From assembly GCF_029227915.1 (NCBI RefSeq), contig NC_079875.1, positions 16,487,001 through 16,551,000 of the forward strand: a stretch of 64,000 nt of DNA. The letters are read 5' to 3'. Below are positions 37,318-48,957 of this stretch, one piece after another; positions within the stretch are counted from its first letter, which is position 1, and every line of letters begins with the position of its first letter. A program made the position numbers and the translations under genes. This stretch comes from Hydractinia symbiolongicarpus. Lineage: Eukaryota > Cnidaria > Hydrozoa > Anthoathecata > Hydractiniidae. The notes under the pieces are model-generated. The model was not told where the DNA came from. It made no database searches and saw only the letters and a list, made by a program, of their open reading frames with translations.

Positions 37318-37553
37318 TTTATCTATAATCACTGAGTTTCTTCTCCTAGTCGTCACATAATTAGTTGTTTCGTTAGTTGCATCAAATTAATTGAAGAAAA
37401 AGTTGTAGGAGTCCTTCCCTCTTTATTCTACTCTGAATTTTATTAATATTATCTTGCTACTAAATAAGTCGGTAACTCTTAAGTAAACATACAAACATTC
37501 GAAACAATAGCAGTTCCTCAGATTTAGCGACCTTTGATAAACAGTGACATCTC
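37318..37553. other. Spacer before satellite
   Basis: No feature recognised. Confidence 0.35.
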
Positions 37554-38076
37554 GTAGCGATGTAATATATATATCCTTTTGAAAAGTGATATATATACTA
37601 CATCGCTACTGGTTAAGGTTTGTTATAAGGATATATAATATTAGGGATATATATTACATTGCTACCGGTTCAGGTTTGTTATAGGGATGTGTATTTGGAA
37701 CATATATTACATCGCTACCGGTTCAGGTTTGTTATAAGGATATATAATATTAGGGATATATATTACATTGCTACCGGTTCAGGTTTGTTATAGGGATGTG
37801 TATTTGGAACATATATTACATCGCTACCGGTTCAGGTTTGTTATAAGGATATATAATATTAGGGATATATATTACATTGCTACCGGTTTAGGTTTGTTAT
37901 AGCGATATAATATTAGGAATATATATATTACATCGCTACCGGTTCAGGTTTGTTATAGCGATATAATATTAGGAATATATATATTACATCGCTACCGGTT
38001 CAGGTTTGTTATAGAGATATATATTTGGAATATATATTACATCGCTACCGGTTCAGGTTTGTTATAAGGATATATA
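37554..38076. repeat. Satellite array with alternating monomers and an inverted cap
   Basis: Nine GCTAC[CT]GGTT boundaries lie at about 37606, 37661, 37713, 37770, 37823, 37879, 37935, 37991 and 38044, so monomers are 52-57 bp. Monomer types alternate: A (with GGATATATAATATTAGGG), B (with GGGATGTGTATTTGGAAC) and C (with GCGATATAATATTAGGAA), in the order A-B-A-B-A-C-C-B. At the left edge GTAGCGATGTAATATATAT (37554) is an inverted version of the monomer end before the array starts. Confidence 0.88.
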
Positions 38077-38352
38077 GTTAACTATCTAATTCACCTATCC
38101 CCGGTATGTAATACTGTTTAACACGCAACACAAATCGCCGGATAGCACTAAATGATAATAGTGCGCTATTCCTGCCAATACTGGAGTTTTTCTAATCCTA
38201 CTCGTCCCTTTTGTTCACGCTTTACGTTCTCAAACGGACGTGCACCTTCCTTTACTTGGTAGCTAGCTAAACCTAGCTAACATATTTTATTGTTGCTTGT
38301 CCTTTAAAACTCATGTTTGGCAATTTTCAATTTTATTATGGTTAAAGTGAAA

Positions 38353-38490
38353 GTATATAGGTACCTAGGTACCTAGGTACCTAGTATATTGGTACCTAGG
38401 TACCTAGTATATTGGTACCAAGGTACCTAGTATATTGGTACCTAGGTACTCAGTATATATGTACTTATGAACCTAGTATGTAGGTACTTA
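38353..38490. repeat. GGTACCTA minisatellite
   Basis: Repeated TAGGTACC and GGTACCTAGTATATT units. TACCTAGGTA and GGTACC are self-complementary, so the array is palindromic in small steps. Copies decay to the right. Confidence 0.8.
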
Positions 38491-39974
38491 GAACTTTCAT
38501 ATAGTTTTGTGGGGTTTTAATGTGTTGCTTCATGTATACTAGTTGGCTATAACACTTAATAGTTATAAAAATAAGACCTGCGACTAATAAATCCTGAACG
38601 CCGTTCATATTTTCTGCATCTGCATTATAAACACTTACTGGTATGTATCCTTGGTAGCACATCAACATTTATCTACACGCATAGAAAACTATAAAAATAT
38701 AATACTGTTCTTTTATGACTATCTCCGGAAATAATCTTAAAAAAAGAATATAACATTTGACAAAAAGGTAGCGGAAAATTCGAGGAAATTATAAAATCGA
38801 CAAAAAATTACATTAGAATGTATACTCCAATTAACTAAACTGTGACATCAAATGTCATGCTCAAAGAAAGTTATGCCTAATTGAAAATGCCACGAGTACT
38901 TTATGCACTCTCGTCCCCGCTATGAAATGTAAACACAGATTACCCAGCCTTTTGTTTTCTCGTTTTTAAGAATGAGTGATTTAACAGCTGGTTACATCAT
39001 TATAATCGAAACTTTTCAATTTGCTTTCATAGTGTCGTCCGATCTTCAAGATAACTGACGTTTATTATCATATATAAAACATGTGACGTTTAATGGGATT
39101 CTGTTGAGTATTCACGCTGGATAAACACGATATTTAGTCATAACGCTCGACTTTTAATGAATAATTGTAAAGATGCACAGATTATCGATGGTTAAGAGTT
39201 TCTTTTACTGCACTTACACCTTGTGGGCTGTTAGTAGCTCCAGTTATGCTAGGTAGTTAACATAGTTAAACTCCGTGGAGGAGAGTGAACGAAATATAAA
39301 CTCTGTTATCATCCTATCTCTAATTGGCTGGCAGATTTTTTTTAGGTTTAGGTACGAAGTTTCTTCTCTTGTATTCTGTTGGCCACTGTATACTGTTACA
39401 CCTTTTAAGGTAGTGGCGGATTTTCTATGCAAAGGTATCTTGCATAATCTTTAACCATGGCTCTATATTCTTTCTTGTGAACGTTAATATAGCCCAAGGT
39501 TAACCTCAGCTTTGTAGGGATATAGGGGATATGGCCAACTGTGTGGGCCGTTGGATGTTGCATGGAGTTTTCTGGCAGAGGAGGACGCTAATTGGATCTA
39601 TGTAGCCTAAAATGAGCATTGAATACTCTAGGACTCCCTTATCTAAGCCATGGTCCCTCCTGGAAATAATAAACATGGTCTCTCGATATTTGTGAGGCTA
39701 GCCATGTAAATTAGACACACTTATTTATCTATCTATCTTTGTCTTTTAAATTTATATAATTGGATATTAAATCATTTGATACAATGGCGTAGCAAGTGTT
39801 CGCCATTAATTTTTGCTTTGTCAGCGAATCTCGATTACTTTGCAATGAAAAAATGCTGAAATAGATAGTAAAACATACCGGCAATAGGTGATTTTTTTCT
39901 CAGTTTTCATCACACCAGGTGAGCAGAACCGACACACCGATTTTCAGCTGTGGCGATATCCTTGTTGTCTAGTT
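38491..39974. other. Intergenic, nothing firm
   Basis: The ORFs at 38465-38668 and 39244-39432 (minus) carry no motif I recognise. Some of 39470-39720 looks repeat-like but without defined ends. Confidence 0.4.
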
Positions 39975-40110
39975 ACTAAGGTATGCCTCATTTAATGGTT
40001 CGTCTTTTAAAGATACCAGATCATTCGATTGTTGCTTATGAAACACCATGAGCTAAACGTGCACTCTCAGCCTACTGATGAAGTTTCCTTTAACAACAAG
40101 TACAGGTTAG
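39975..40110 (+). repeat. Inverted-repeat arm, left
   Basis: From TACTAAGGTATGCCTCA to AACAACAAGTACAG this is inverted, with scattered differences, at about 41437-41575. It includes codons for MKHHELNVHSQPTDEVSFNN in both copies. Confidence 0.75.
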
Positions 40111-40728
40111 TTGCCACCATTAAACCACTTGGCTTCATTGCAACGACCGCTACATTCCTGAAGTCCATTCATCTCACTGGAACAACTCCTCCTGTTAAAT
40201 ATTATTTTTAAGCAGTAGTCAGCTTGTTTCACTACCAAAACAAATCGGGGAAGGAAACAACATTATTAGAAATCGAATGGGGGGATCTATGGGCAGCATC
40301 TTATCTTAATGAATATACTGAAAAGAGTTATCTCATACTCAGGAGCGTTTCCTTGGAATCTCATTGAAATCTTTTCGGTAGTCTCTTAAAATACAACCTA
40401 AAGTTTTTCGCCTTTGCTATCGGGCTTGCACTCTTTCGATCTGGGAGCGTGAAAACGGTAGTCGTCATGCAGTATATATTATCTGGACACAAATCGATGA
40501 GCAAAATCTTGACTCTCTTAATGTCAAGGCCTATCTCATGTCTTTGGGACGACAAATCTATATACATCTACTAGAGCCCGGCAATAACTCTACCTCGAAC
40601 GTTGTCTAACCAAGACGTCAACACAATCACCGTTTCCGATATTTTGGTATTCATTGTGTCAAACATACACACATCCATACTAGTAAAGGTATAAACACTG
40701 GTCATGTGTGATTGGGAACTCTATTAAT
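40111..40728. other. DIRS-like element flank
   Basis: Contains GTTATCTCATACTCAGGAGC near 40328, which is inverted at about 42690-42716 (GCTCCTGAGTATGAGATAAC). No clear coding. Confidence 0.4.
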
Positions 40729-42130
40729 TTAGAGCCATAAATTATGCTTTTTATGCATGGCAAATGATCCACTGCAAGAATTGCTCTCTTTCCCACCATC
40801 TCGTGTAATTCTAATTTTACTAATTTGTACAAAGGGAATTTTGTATCCTTTGACTACAGACATAATTTCGAAATCCTTAGTCAGTATGTCCCAGGATCCG
40901 AGGAAGTGAATTAATCTCCCGGCCAGTGGGATGTGTTTAGATATTTCTTTTGACAAGAATAATTGCTTTATTAGACGATGTACATGTTTTATGTCCTGTG
41001 GTGAAATTAAAACTACTTGCTTGAATTTGATGAGAATGGTTTCCATTTCTAAATAATAAAATAGAATTAACGGATGATCTTTCTTGGCTATTTCGCTGCC
41101 ATGTTTTTTGTGGGTGAAAATGTCGGATAATGTTTTGACGGACTCATCCATTGTTGTTTTCTCTGATCCACTGCTGCCAGGAGGTAAAGTAGAAAAGGCT
41201 TGCGTATTGGCGTTTTTTCTTCTTACCCACTTCTTAGAACAGTTCCAAAGCTTGTTTAATGTTGTTGGTGGTATTAAGAACATGCTGCTGAACCAAACAA
41301 TTCCATGTCATGTTTCTACAAGAGATCTCAATTTGTATTTAACATACCTCTTGCATCTGCTTTGATTGCAACGTAACATTTAAAATGTTCAGGCGTCGGA
41401 AATAAACAACCTTTAGCCAAACAATATTTTGTTACTAAGCTGTACTTGTTGTTAAAGGAGACTTCATCAGTAGGCTGAGAGTGCACGTTTAGCTCATGGT
41501 GTTTCATAAGCAACAATTGAATGATGTGGTATCTTGGAAGACGAACAATAAAGTGAGGCATACCTTAGTAGCTGGGCAAAACAATATGTTTTTTTAACAT
41601 GAGCTAATAAATCATCCAATGACACCTCATTCTTCTTGGTTTCGCCTTATCTCGCCTTTTCAAGAGTAGACTATACTATGCTAAATGGTACCGTAGCATC
41701 ACGTATGTTGGATTGGACAACTTCATTTCCTGCTTGCTTCGTTTCACCCTTGTTTGACCAACCCAATATCAAGTGATTTAACAGTTATCAGATGCTTTTT
41801 CAAAACATTTTTCTTCAGATCTTTGTCCTGTATGAAAATTTCAAACTGTTCATTGGCCATGCTTTTAGGTAGTTTGTGCTGAAACTGTTTCTTCTCCGTA
41901 GTAATTCGTTAAGGCATCGCAGGAGTAGGATTTGATCTGCTGCCGGAGGACAAATTTCTTAATTCTAGATGATCTATGTCTAGAATGTTCTCTGTCACAA
42001 CTGGAGTTGGAATTTGACGAAGATGAACGTGACCTTAACTAGGTTGATATGAGTTTGATCGTGTGATCTTAACTCTTTTTTATCTTGACCATGTTAGAGG
42101 CGGGAGATCGTTGTTCTGGCTTAGCTGCTC
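40729..42130 (-). mobile_element. DIRS-like retroelement remnant (gag-like and pre-RT segments)
   Basis: On the minus strand, about 42030-41780 reads a Ser/Arg-rich gag-like stretch (RSSSSNSNSSCDREHSRHRS) then ANEQFEIFIQDKDLKKNVL. ORF 41561-41328 carries the inverted-repeat coding piece. ORF 41283-40729 (184 residues) has GRLIHFLGSWDILTKD and VVKGYKIPF, a block I associate with the region just before the RT in DIRS-type and related retroelements. The RT core itself, RNase H and tyrosine recombinase are not visible, so the copy is truncated, and frames are broken between pieces. A gypsy-like origin is an alternative. Confidence 0.5.
41437..41575 (-). repeat. Inverted-repeat arm, right
   Basis: Reverse-complement partner of 39975-40110, separated from it by about 1.3 kb that contains the 184-residue ORF. 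Confidence 0.75.
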
Positions 42131-43040
42131 CCCATTCTTAGTTAAATCCGTGCTCTGCAGTTGTGTCTGCCAGTTCTGCCATACTTCAGTCTCGGACATT
42201 TTTTAAATTACTGTGCGAAGTGCATTGAGTTGATGTGTTATCTTAAAACCAACAAAGAAGCCGGTTTTACAACATTTGGAAGTGGGGGATCAATAACGGT
42301 TTCGTCATCATTTGTAAGGTTAATTTACCGGGGCATTGTAGGTAATTTTTTTTTCATTGTCAAAGTCATCATGACTTACTGTCGAAAGATCTTGTAATGT
42401 ATTCTTCTTACATAAAAGATAAATCCTGAAATGAGAGTACCTCATTCGTACTAAGTTTTGCGTGTATTAATTATTTATTAATTATTGTACATTATTAATA
42501 AAAAGATTTATTTCCACGCAAGTTCAAAAACTCACTACTTAGAAGGAAAAGTAGTTAAACTGTAAAATGATTTTCTTGCGCTTGATTGCTTAGCGCAATT
42601 TCTATACTACATTTTGCCTAATAACAAAACTTTTGGCGTGAAGCATGACATTTTTTATGAGTAAAGTGTTTAGTTTCAGTGACATCGAAGGAAACGCTCC
42701 TGAGTATGAGATAACTTTGTGTCGCTATCATCTTTCATGTACGTTTCTTCTATGACCGTACCATTACAATTAACAATTTTAAGAGTAAAATAAAACATCT
42801 CGCCAAAGGGGGGCTTTCGGAAGAAAATTCTTTGATTTCCTAGAAAGTCCTTAATCAACCCTGAAAATTTTGATCCCCGTTGCAGAGCCTGTAAAGGACA
42901 TGGCGCTCCGACAACAATATCAAAGCAGAATACAGTTATTAATAAAATCGTCTTTTAAGGCTTTAACAACGTACATAGACATTAAAAACTTGTCTTCTTT
43001 CGCTTGCTCTTAAATTATATGTAACAAAATACGCAATATA
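42131..43040. other. Flank of the DIRS-like remnant
   Basis: Holds the second copy of the GCTCCTGAGTATGAGATAAC motif (about 42695-42714), inverted relative to 40328. Otherwise nothing recognised. Confidence 0.4.
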
Positions 43041-43490
43041 TCTTTAAAAATAGCCACATTTTGTCTGTCTGCTCGCACAGAAAGTGTCGTGCAACGGACC
43101 CACAAAAAACGTGTTATTTAAAGATGGACGACTGATGGATTTTGACTACTCTTTATAATAATAGCCGTCGTCTGTTTGTTTGTCTGTCTGTTACGAAAAC
43201 ACGAAATGCGATATAACAAGACGGGCGATCCCGTGGATATTTACACGGGATGAAGACTACTCTCTATCACGCAAAATGGTAACGGGAGTAGCAAGACACA
43301 ACAAATGCAGTAAAAAAAGACGGGCGAACCCGTGGATTTATCCACGGACCACTCACTACTTTATATATTATAATACTCGTATGGGTCTGTCTGTCTGTCA
43401 CACAAAATAGTACCGCAAGTAGCGAGACGAACGCAGCCCGGTATAAAAAGAACAGGCGAAACCGTGGAATTTCCACCGGCGAACGACTAG
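43041..43490 (+). mobile_element. Tandem array of four Helitron-like units
   Basis: Units abut end to head: 43041-43149 (TCTTTAAAAATAGCC head), 43150-43260 (TCTTTATAATAATAGCC head; tail hairpin ATCCCGTG/CACGGGAT with an 8-bp stem), 43261-43359 (TCTCTATCACGC head; hairpin CCGTGGAT/ATCCACGG) and 43360-43490 (tail GAACGACTAG). Each unit is only about 100-130 bp and carries CTGTCTGTCTGT-type and GACGGGCGAACCCGTGG blocks. Confidence 0.65.
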
Positions 43491-46400
43491 TATAACATTT
43501 GTTTGTTCTTGCCATAAACCTGTGTTGTAAAGTCCCTAATTGTCTGTTGGATGCGCGTTCTAGTGCCTTTCCATTCATGTAAATAAAAGTAAAAGTGATA
43601 GAAATATTTAAATAATTAAGTTAATTGATACCAAAAGTGAAAGAAGTAATCATAACTCACCAGCTATTAAATTCTATGGTGACGTCAAATTGGTGAATTC
43701 ATAGAAGATTTTATGTCCTAAAACATTTCCATGTATTCATAGAATATCCGGAAATGACAAAAATTAAACCACCGTATAAAAATGATATTTTCGGCTTGCA
43801 AAAAATGTATTTCGGGCGTGTTTGTTTTCGCCCAAACTTAAATCCCACGAAAATATAGATGCGTTTCTTCCATATAAACTATACAACAATCTATTTTATA
43901 GCTGTTGTTATTGCATGGCAATGTAAACAAAAAATGACAGTTAAAACATCTTTCCTTAACCACACCGATGAGGTGCAGAAAAGCATGGAATGCTAGAGAC
44001 AAGCTAGGTAGAACCCGCATAGAAGACTACTGTTTTTTATTTTAAACATTTTTTGTGACAACCCGCAACACTAAAAGCTGAAAAAATTAAACCACAGCAT
44101 CAACCTTTGTTTATAATATCTTCCGAAAAAGACTGAGATTGCAGGATTCTAATGGCTAAGGGCTATGGCTAAATAAATAGATTTTTGTAAGCTTTTGCAC
44201 TATACAAAATTAATGCAGTTAACAATATAGTCTATAAATTAGGCCTATCATAACTTTATATGCAAAAATATCTGTATTACTTTTATATTATGATTTTATA
44301 TAACTGTTTTCCCATTAACATTTTGAGAATGTCAATAACTCTCTCGATACTTAGCATAGTGAATACTGAGTGTAATTAAAAAAGAAATGGCACAAAGTAA
44401 AGAGAAACGTAATTTAAAAAAAGCTTGACTTGGAAATTGTTGAGAAAAAATAAACTCTTGAATAAAATTGCATTTCAAAAAGTCAACTTAACATAAAATT
44501 TTTGTAAGTTTGTTGATTTAACAAAGCTTTTCGGCACATAGTGAGTTGAGTAGCGTGACTTACGAAGTTTTACCCTAAAAGGCAGACTTCAGAAAATTAA
44601 GTGCATAAACTTCGTAAATGGGAAAATTCAGCTGCGTCGTATTAAAATTTTTTGCAAACTTTAACTAATCCACCCCTTAAAATTTTGCTAAATTTTGTTA
44701 ATCACAAAAAGTTATCCATTTTAAAGCATCAGATTGAATTCTTTTATCACGAAGGCAGAAAATTGAAACTGAAATAGACGATTTCTTGTCATGACATAAA
44801 CTTGACATGATTTTGGCTAAAATTTGCGTGCATTTGAGAATTGAGTGGACCTTTTTAACCCGTATTTGAGGCCTGAGTAGGGTTAAACTATGAAAGAATT
44901 CAGACTGGGTACGTTCTTATGTTTTTAATTTAAGTGTCTAAATTAAAATTGTTTTGATCATCTTGTCAAAACTAAGACATAAAATTAACTTTGCTATTAA
45001 CAAAAGAAGACAATGAAGTCAATTCCGAATAAGTGGTATTATTTTTAAAGACAAACTGCTTTGTAATGCCAGGTTGAACGAAATATATGTACTTAAAAAA
45101 ACTATATCTAAAACTGAGAAGATTATTGCAGAACACACCTTTCCCGAGACCATGACTCGTAAAATATGAATACCATATTTGAATTCAGCATAGTTTGTTT
45201 AATTTATGTGTAAAAGTTTAACTTGATACGCCAACAGACAGTGCTATTTTGAGGAGATATATATCACAGTTAAAGTCTTCTTAATGCTCAAGTTACCATG
45301 TCCCGCCTCGTTTTTAAAAAGAGGTTGGACATGCCACAAATCTTTAAATTAGAATAGCAGGTTGTTTACTAGCTGCATTGTTTCGAAATTTTCTGTGTTT
45401 ATGACATTTTTGATAAGGAATACAAATCTGTTGTCCGTTTTTCATAAAACTCAACAGAAAAAGTTGCGGCACATCAAAAGAATAAGTCTCGGGAAAGGTG
45501 TATTATATTTAAAAATTTCTGATAAACAACGAAAAGTTTTGCTAACGATTATTGTCGTCAATGCTACGATTGCTAATGACAACCATGAAATAAGATTTAG
45601 GTTTGTCAATACTAAAAATAGTGTTTCCAATTAGAATTTATTTTGTTTTGTGCAAAACAAGTAAAAATGAACTGTATTATATGTCGCGTTTTATAGTGTT
45701 TTTTGTTTCTTTGGCTACCGCTATTCCATAACAAGTTATAAACAATTAGAAAAACAAGTTTATACTTGTAGTCTATGATTTCGAAATATTCGTTCAAAGA
45801 ATTAAAAAACATAATTGTGTCAACACTGAATGAAATTCTCAGAACAGTTACAAAAACCGCGTCATTGTTATCCGGTGACAGCTGTCGTGTGTATAAAATC
45901 TCGTGTCTGCATTTAAAAAGAGGTGGTCAAAGTTCTTACTCGGAAATGTTTTTATATGGCAAAAAGAAAAAGAAAGTTTAGCCTCCATGTGGTTCAGTTT
46001 AAAATGACAAAAAGCATTCACGTGAGCCTAATTGCTGGGAGTGTCGGATTCAGATCTTTACAGGAGACAAGTCAAACTTGAGGACCAACATTAGCCCAGG
46101 ACTAAAAATCAGGACAAAGGATAACATTTTTAGACTAAGAGGATTCATAATAACTCATAGATACTAACAGGGTAAAGAAAACTTATAAATTAACATCATA
46201 TAATATCTCTAACTAAAGCATACATCTCTTGTGTGTTTAAATTTTCGCACTTTGAATAGAGAAGAGTTACACCTAAGATTTATAAAGGCAAAAAAACAAA
46301 TGAATAAATTTCAAAGAACCGTCAACTTTAAAGAAATCTCGACATTTTAAAGATGTGAGAGATGTGTGAAGAAATAAATAAAACTTGAAGGAGACAAAAA

Positions 46401-48503
46401 AACTCCATAACAGAAATAAAGATATCAGTAATACGTTCCCTTTTATAAAAACAATTATAAAATAACATGAATCGTAGATTTTGCTAAAAAACAGTAAGAA
46501 AACAGTAAGAGCAGTATCAGTTCAATTCTTTTCTAAACGAACTGAAGTTTGAATTTTGCCATTAAGTGCGCGATTCTCTCTTAAGCTACGTATATCTTTA
46601 TTGTTTCTCCTACAATAACTGCGATATAATATTCGTATTGGCGCGATTGTTGCAGTTCACGAGCACTTTTGTTGAAAGTAATAATATAGTTATTACATTC
46701 AACAAAGAAGTCAAAAGTAATTCAAAAATTTTCGGAGAATTACTGAATCATCAAGCTCGATCCCAGCATCTTTTACCGTAGTAATGATCTTTGCTAGAAC
46801 TGTCGTAAAGCTCAGCGCTCTCTCAACTGGTTTCTATTAGCACAGTGGTACGTGCATACATTTCTATTATAAGAACAATTTTATAGAAAGAACAATGACT
46901 GGTTGAAAGTTTTAATAATCTCTTCTTTTTTTTGAAAAAAGTCCCGAACTTGGTCCTACTCTAGAGTCCTGGATCCTACTTTTACGGTTTGCCCAACTTT
47001 TGTGCTATTATAAGCAAGGAATAATATTCCTGTGGAGGAGGGTGTTTGTGGTCATATGATCACTTAGCTTTATATCTGTGACCCTTTTGATAAATTTAAT
47101 GAGAAGAAGACAATGTTGACAAAAGTGATAGTGATAGAAAAATAAAGTGTCAGAGAATAAAGTTCAAAATCAAACTTTTTTTAGTGCATAAGTAAATTGG
47201 TTGAGGTGAACGAGTTACATTAGATATGTTTGTAGCAGTAAGAAGGACATATATACACTGCAAGCACAGTTAAGGTAACTAACTACTCGATTATAGTTTA
47301 AGAATAAGTAGCTAGAAAACTTGGGGTAACTTTCCTTACCAGCTGTAAATAAGAATAGTATGGAAAATAATTACGCAAAGTCGCGTGTAAATTTTCTGCG
47401 ATCAGAATACTGACCACGCTTTTTTATTGTTTGTTAGTATTATTGTCTGTTTGCGTGATCATTATCGAGAAACGTTTTATTCTCAAATGTTTTGGAGGCG
47501 AATGATTTCACCCTTCCCATACAATTTCGTAACTGGTCATAAGGGTAAGATGTGTCAACACTTGTCCATATGGTCTTTTTTAAATTCGATATTGTTCCGA
47601 GAAATGTTTCTTTGTGTATTGGTTTATTAGAATTGGGGGTTTTCCCTGAGATATTTTTATACATCCTAAGCTTTCGTATTAGACAAACAGAATTTTAATA
47701 TCCTCGAAAAAAGCTGAGTTAATTAGGCTAAAGTAGAAGTCAAACAAGTTATGATATTATTTTGTATGGAAGAGGTTTTAAATGGTTGTTCCACTCACAT
47801 ATAGGTAGGCATATGTCAGGAAAGTTTGTTAATTATTTATCAACATCGTAAATGAAGATCTCAATTTTACCTAAACGATTAAGACCTAAACTTTGGGCCG
47901 ATGTTTACTTGATTGAAAACGCAAATGCAAAAGTACAAGATGTCACGTCAACGTGTTCTATGTATGTAGCTCAATAAGTAAATACAAAAACATGCTTTTT
48001 CTATGTTAATAGCCGTTATCTGTCAGTCACACGGGCCGATTTCGTGCTAAAGATGTACAAATTGAGTGAAAGTTCTCTTTTATCGTAAGCAATAGTAAAG
48101 CAGCCAGGGCGGAGTGTACTTTTTTATGCTTCACATGAGGAATGTCGTGGTAAGATGGAATGCTCCATTAGGTGGCACTGACATTTCAAATAGGATAATA
48201 AAAACTGGATGTACAAGTAGCAAGGATGATCTAAGAAGCTTGTGCATTTAATTTAAAAAGAAGGAAAACAAATAAACTTTGATCTTAAAGAAACCGTTAA
48301 CGGAGGAACGTTAACGGAGGAGAGTGTTTATCAATATTTTCAAATTCTCTTTTTCTTTTTCACACGCTTTTTGTTTTATAAGAATATACTATATAAAAAT
48401 ATCAGGCTGGGATTCTGGTTTAAAAAAATAGGTCTATTGTTTAAAGTAGTAGATAAATTAGAACAATGACCAACCTGGTTTGGGTTTTGATATTCTCATA
48501 ACA
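43491..48503. other. Gene-poor stretch
   Basis: About 5 kb without a supported gene. A lone head-like TTAATAGCCGTTATCTGTCAG lies near 48006. ORFs at 45362-45634, 45775-45981 and 46566-46781 show no recognisable motifs or splice pattern. Confidence 0.45.
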
Positions 48504-48580
48504 GGTAGCCTTATGGTATAGCATCCACTTCCAGTCCAGAAGGTTTTGGGTTCAAACTCCGGCGAGTAATGCCACAGACT
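48504..48580 (+). repeat. tRNA-like SINE head or tRNA relic
   Basis: GGTAGCCTTATGGTATAGC resembles a D-arm/A-box, CTTCCAGTCCAGAAG could fold as an anticodon arm, and GGTTCAAACTCC (48549-48560) is a good B-box. The two outer ends do not pair as an acceptor stem, so this is not a working tRNA gene. A tRNA-derived SINE is likely. It lies 380 bp upstream of the HEPN gene start. Confidence 0.45.
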
Positions 48581-48957
48581 ATAAAAGTGTGAATCTATTC
48601 TTTTTGCTTAGCGCTCAGCATGAGAATAGAATTGATATCTTAGGCGGTTATTTATTTGAGAGATCGCCGTTCTTGCGCGAATTTCGCAGCTCAAATGGGA
48701 GCTTTAGGTACACCCCCCCCCCCTCCTTCGCAGGATCCTTGTTAATAGCAGTACCAACAGGAACCGAAGAGGCTATCCCGGGTAAATAATTTCAATACGG
48801 GACACCCCTGTATAATAAAAAAAGGGAAAGACCTTCCCTTTACTTCGACAACAACACATATTTATAAAAATCTTGTTGTTAATAAGGGCTAAAACAGAAA
48901 TTTAAGAAATCCTGTTCATTTTTGTTGAAAGTTCTAATTTACTTATAGGGAAAAATT
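48581..48957. other. Upstream region of the HEPN/helicase gene
   Basis: A run of C bases near 48713-48723. TTCTAATTTACTTATAG ends at 48948, nine bases before the ATG, and may be a 5' acceptor (UTR intron or spliced leader). No TATA box is obvious. Confidence 0.4.

Noticed and set aside
37554-38076. Possible CRISPR-like array
   Set aside because: Monomers are contiguous with no unique spacers, and the window is eukaryotic.
48504-48580. Functional tRNA gene
   Set aside because: No acceptor-stem pairing despite a good B-box.
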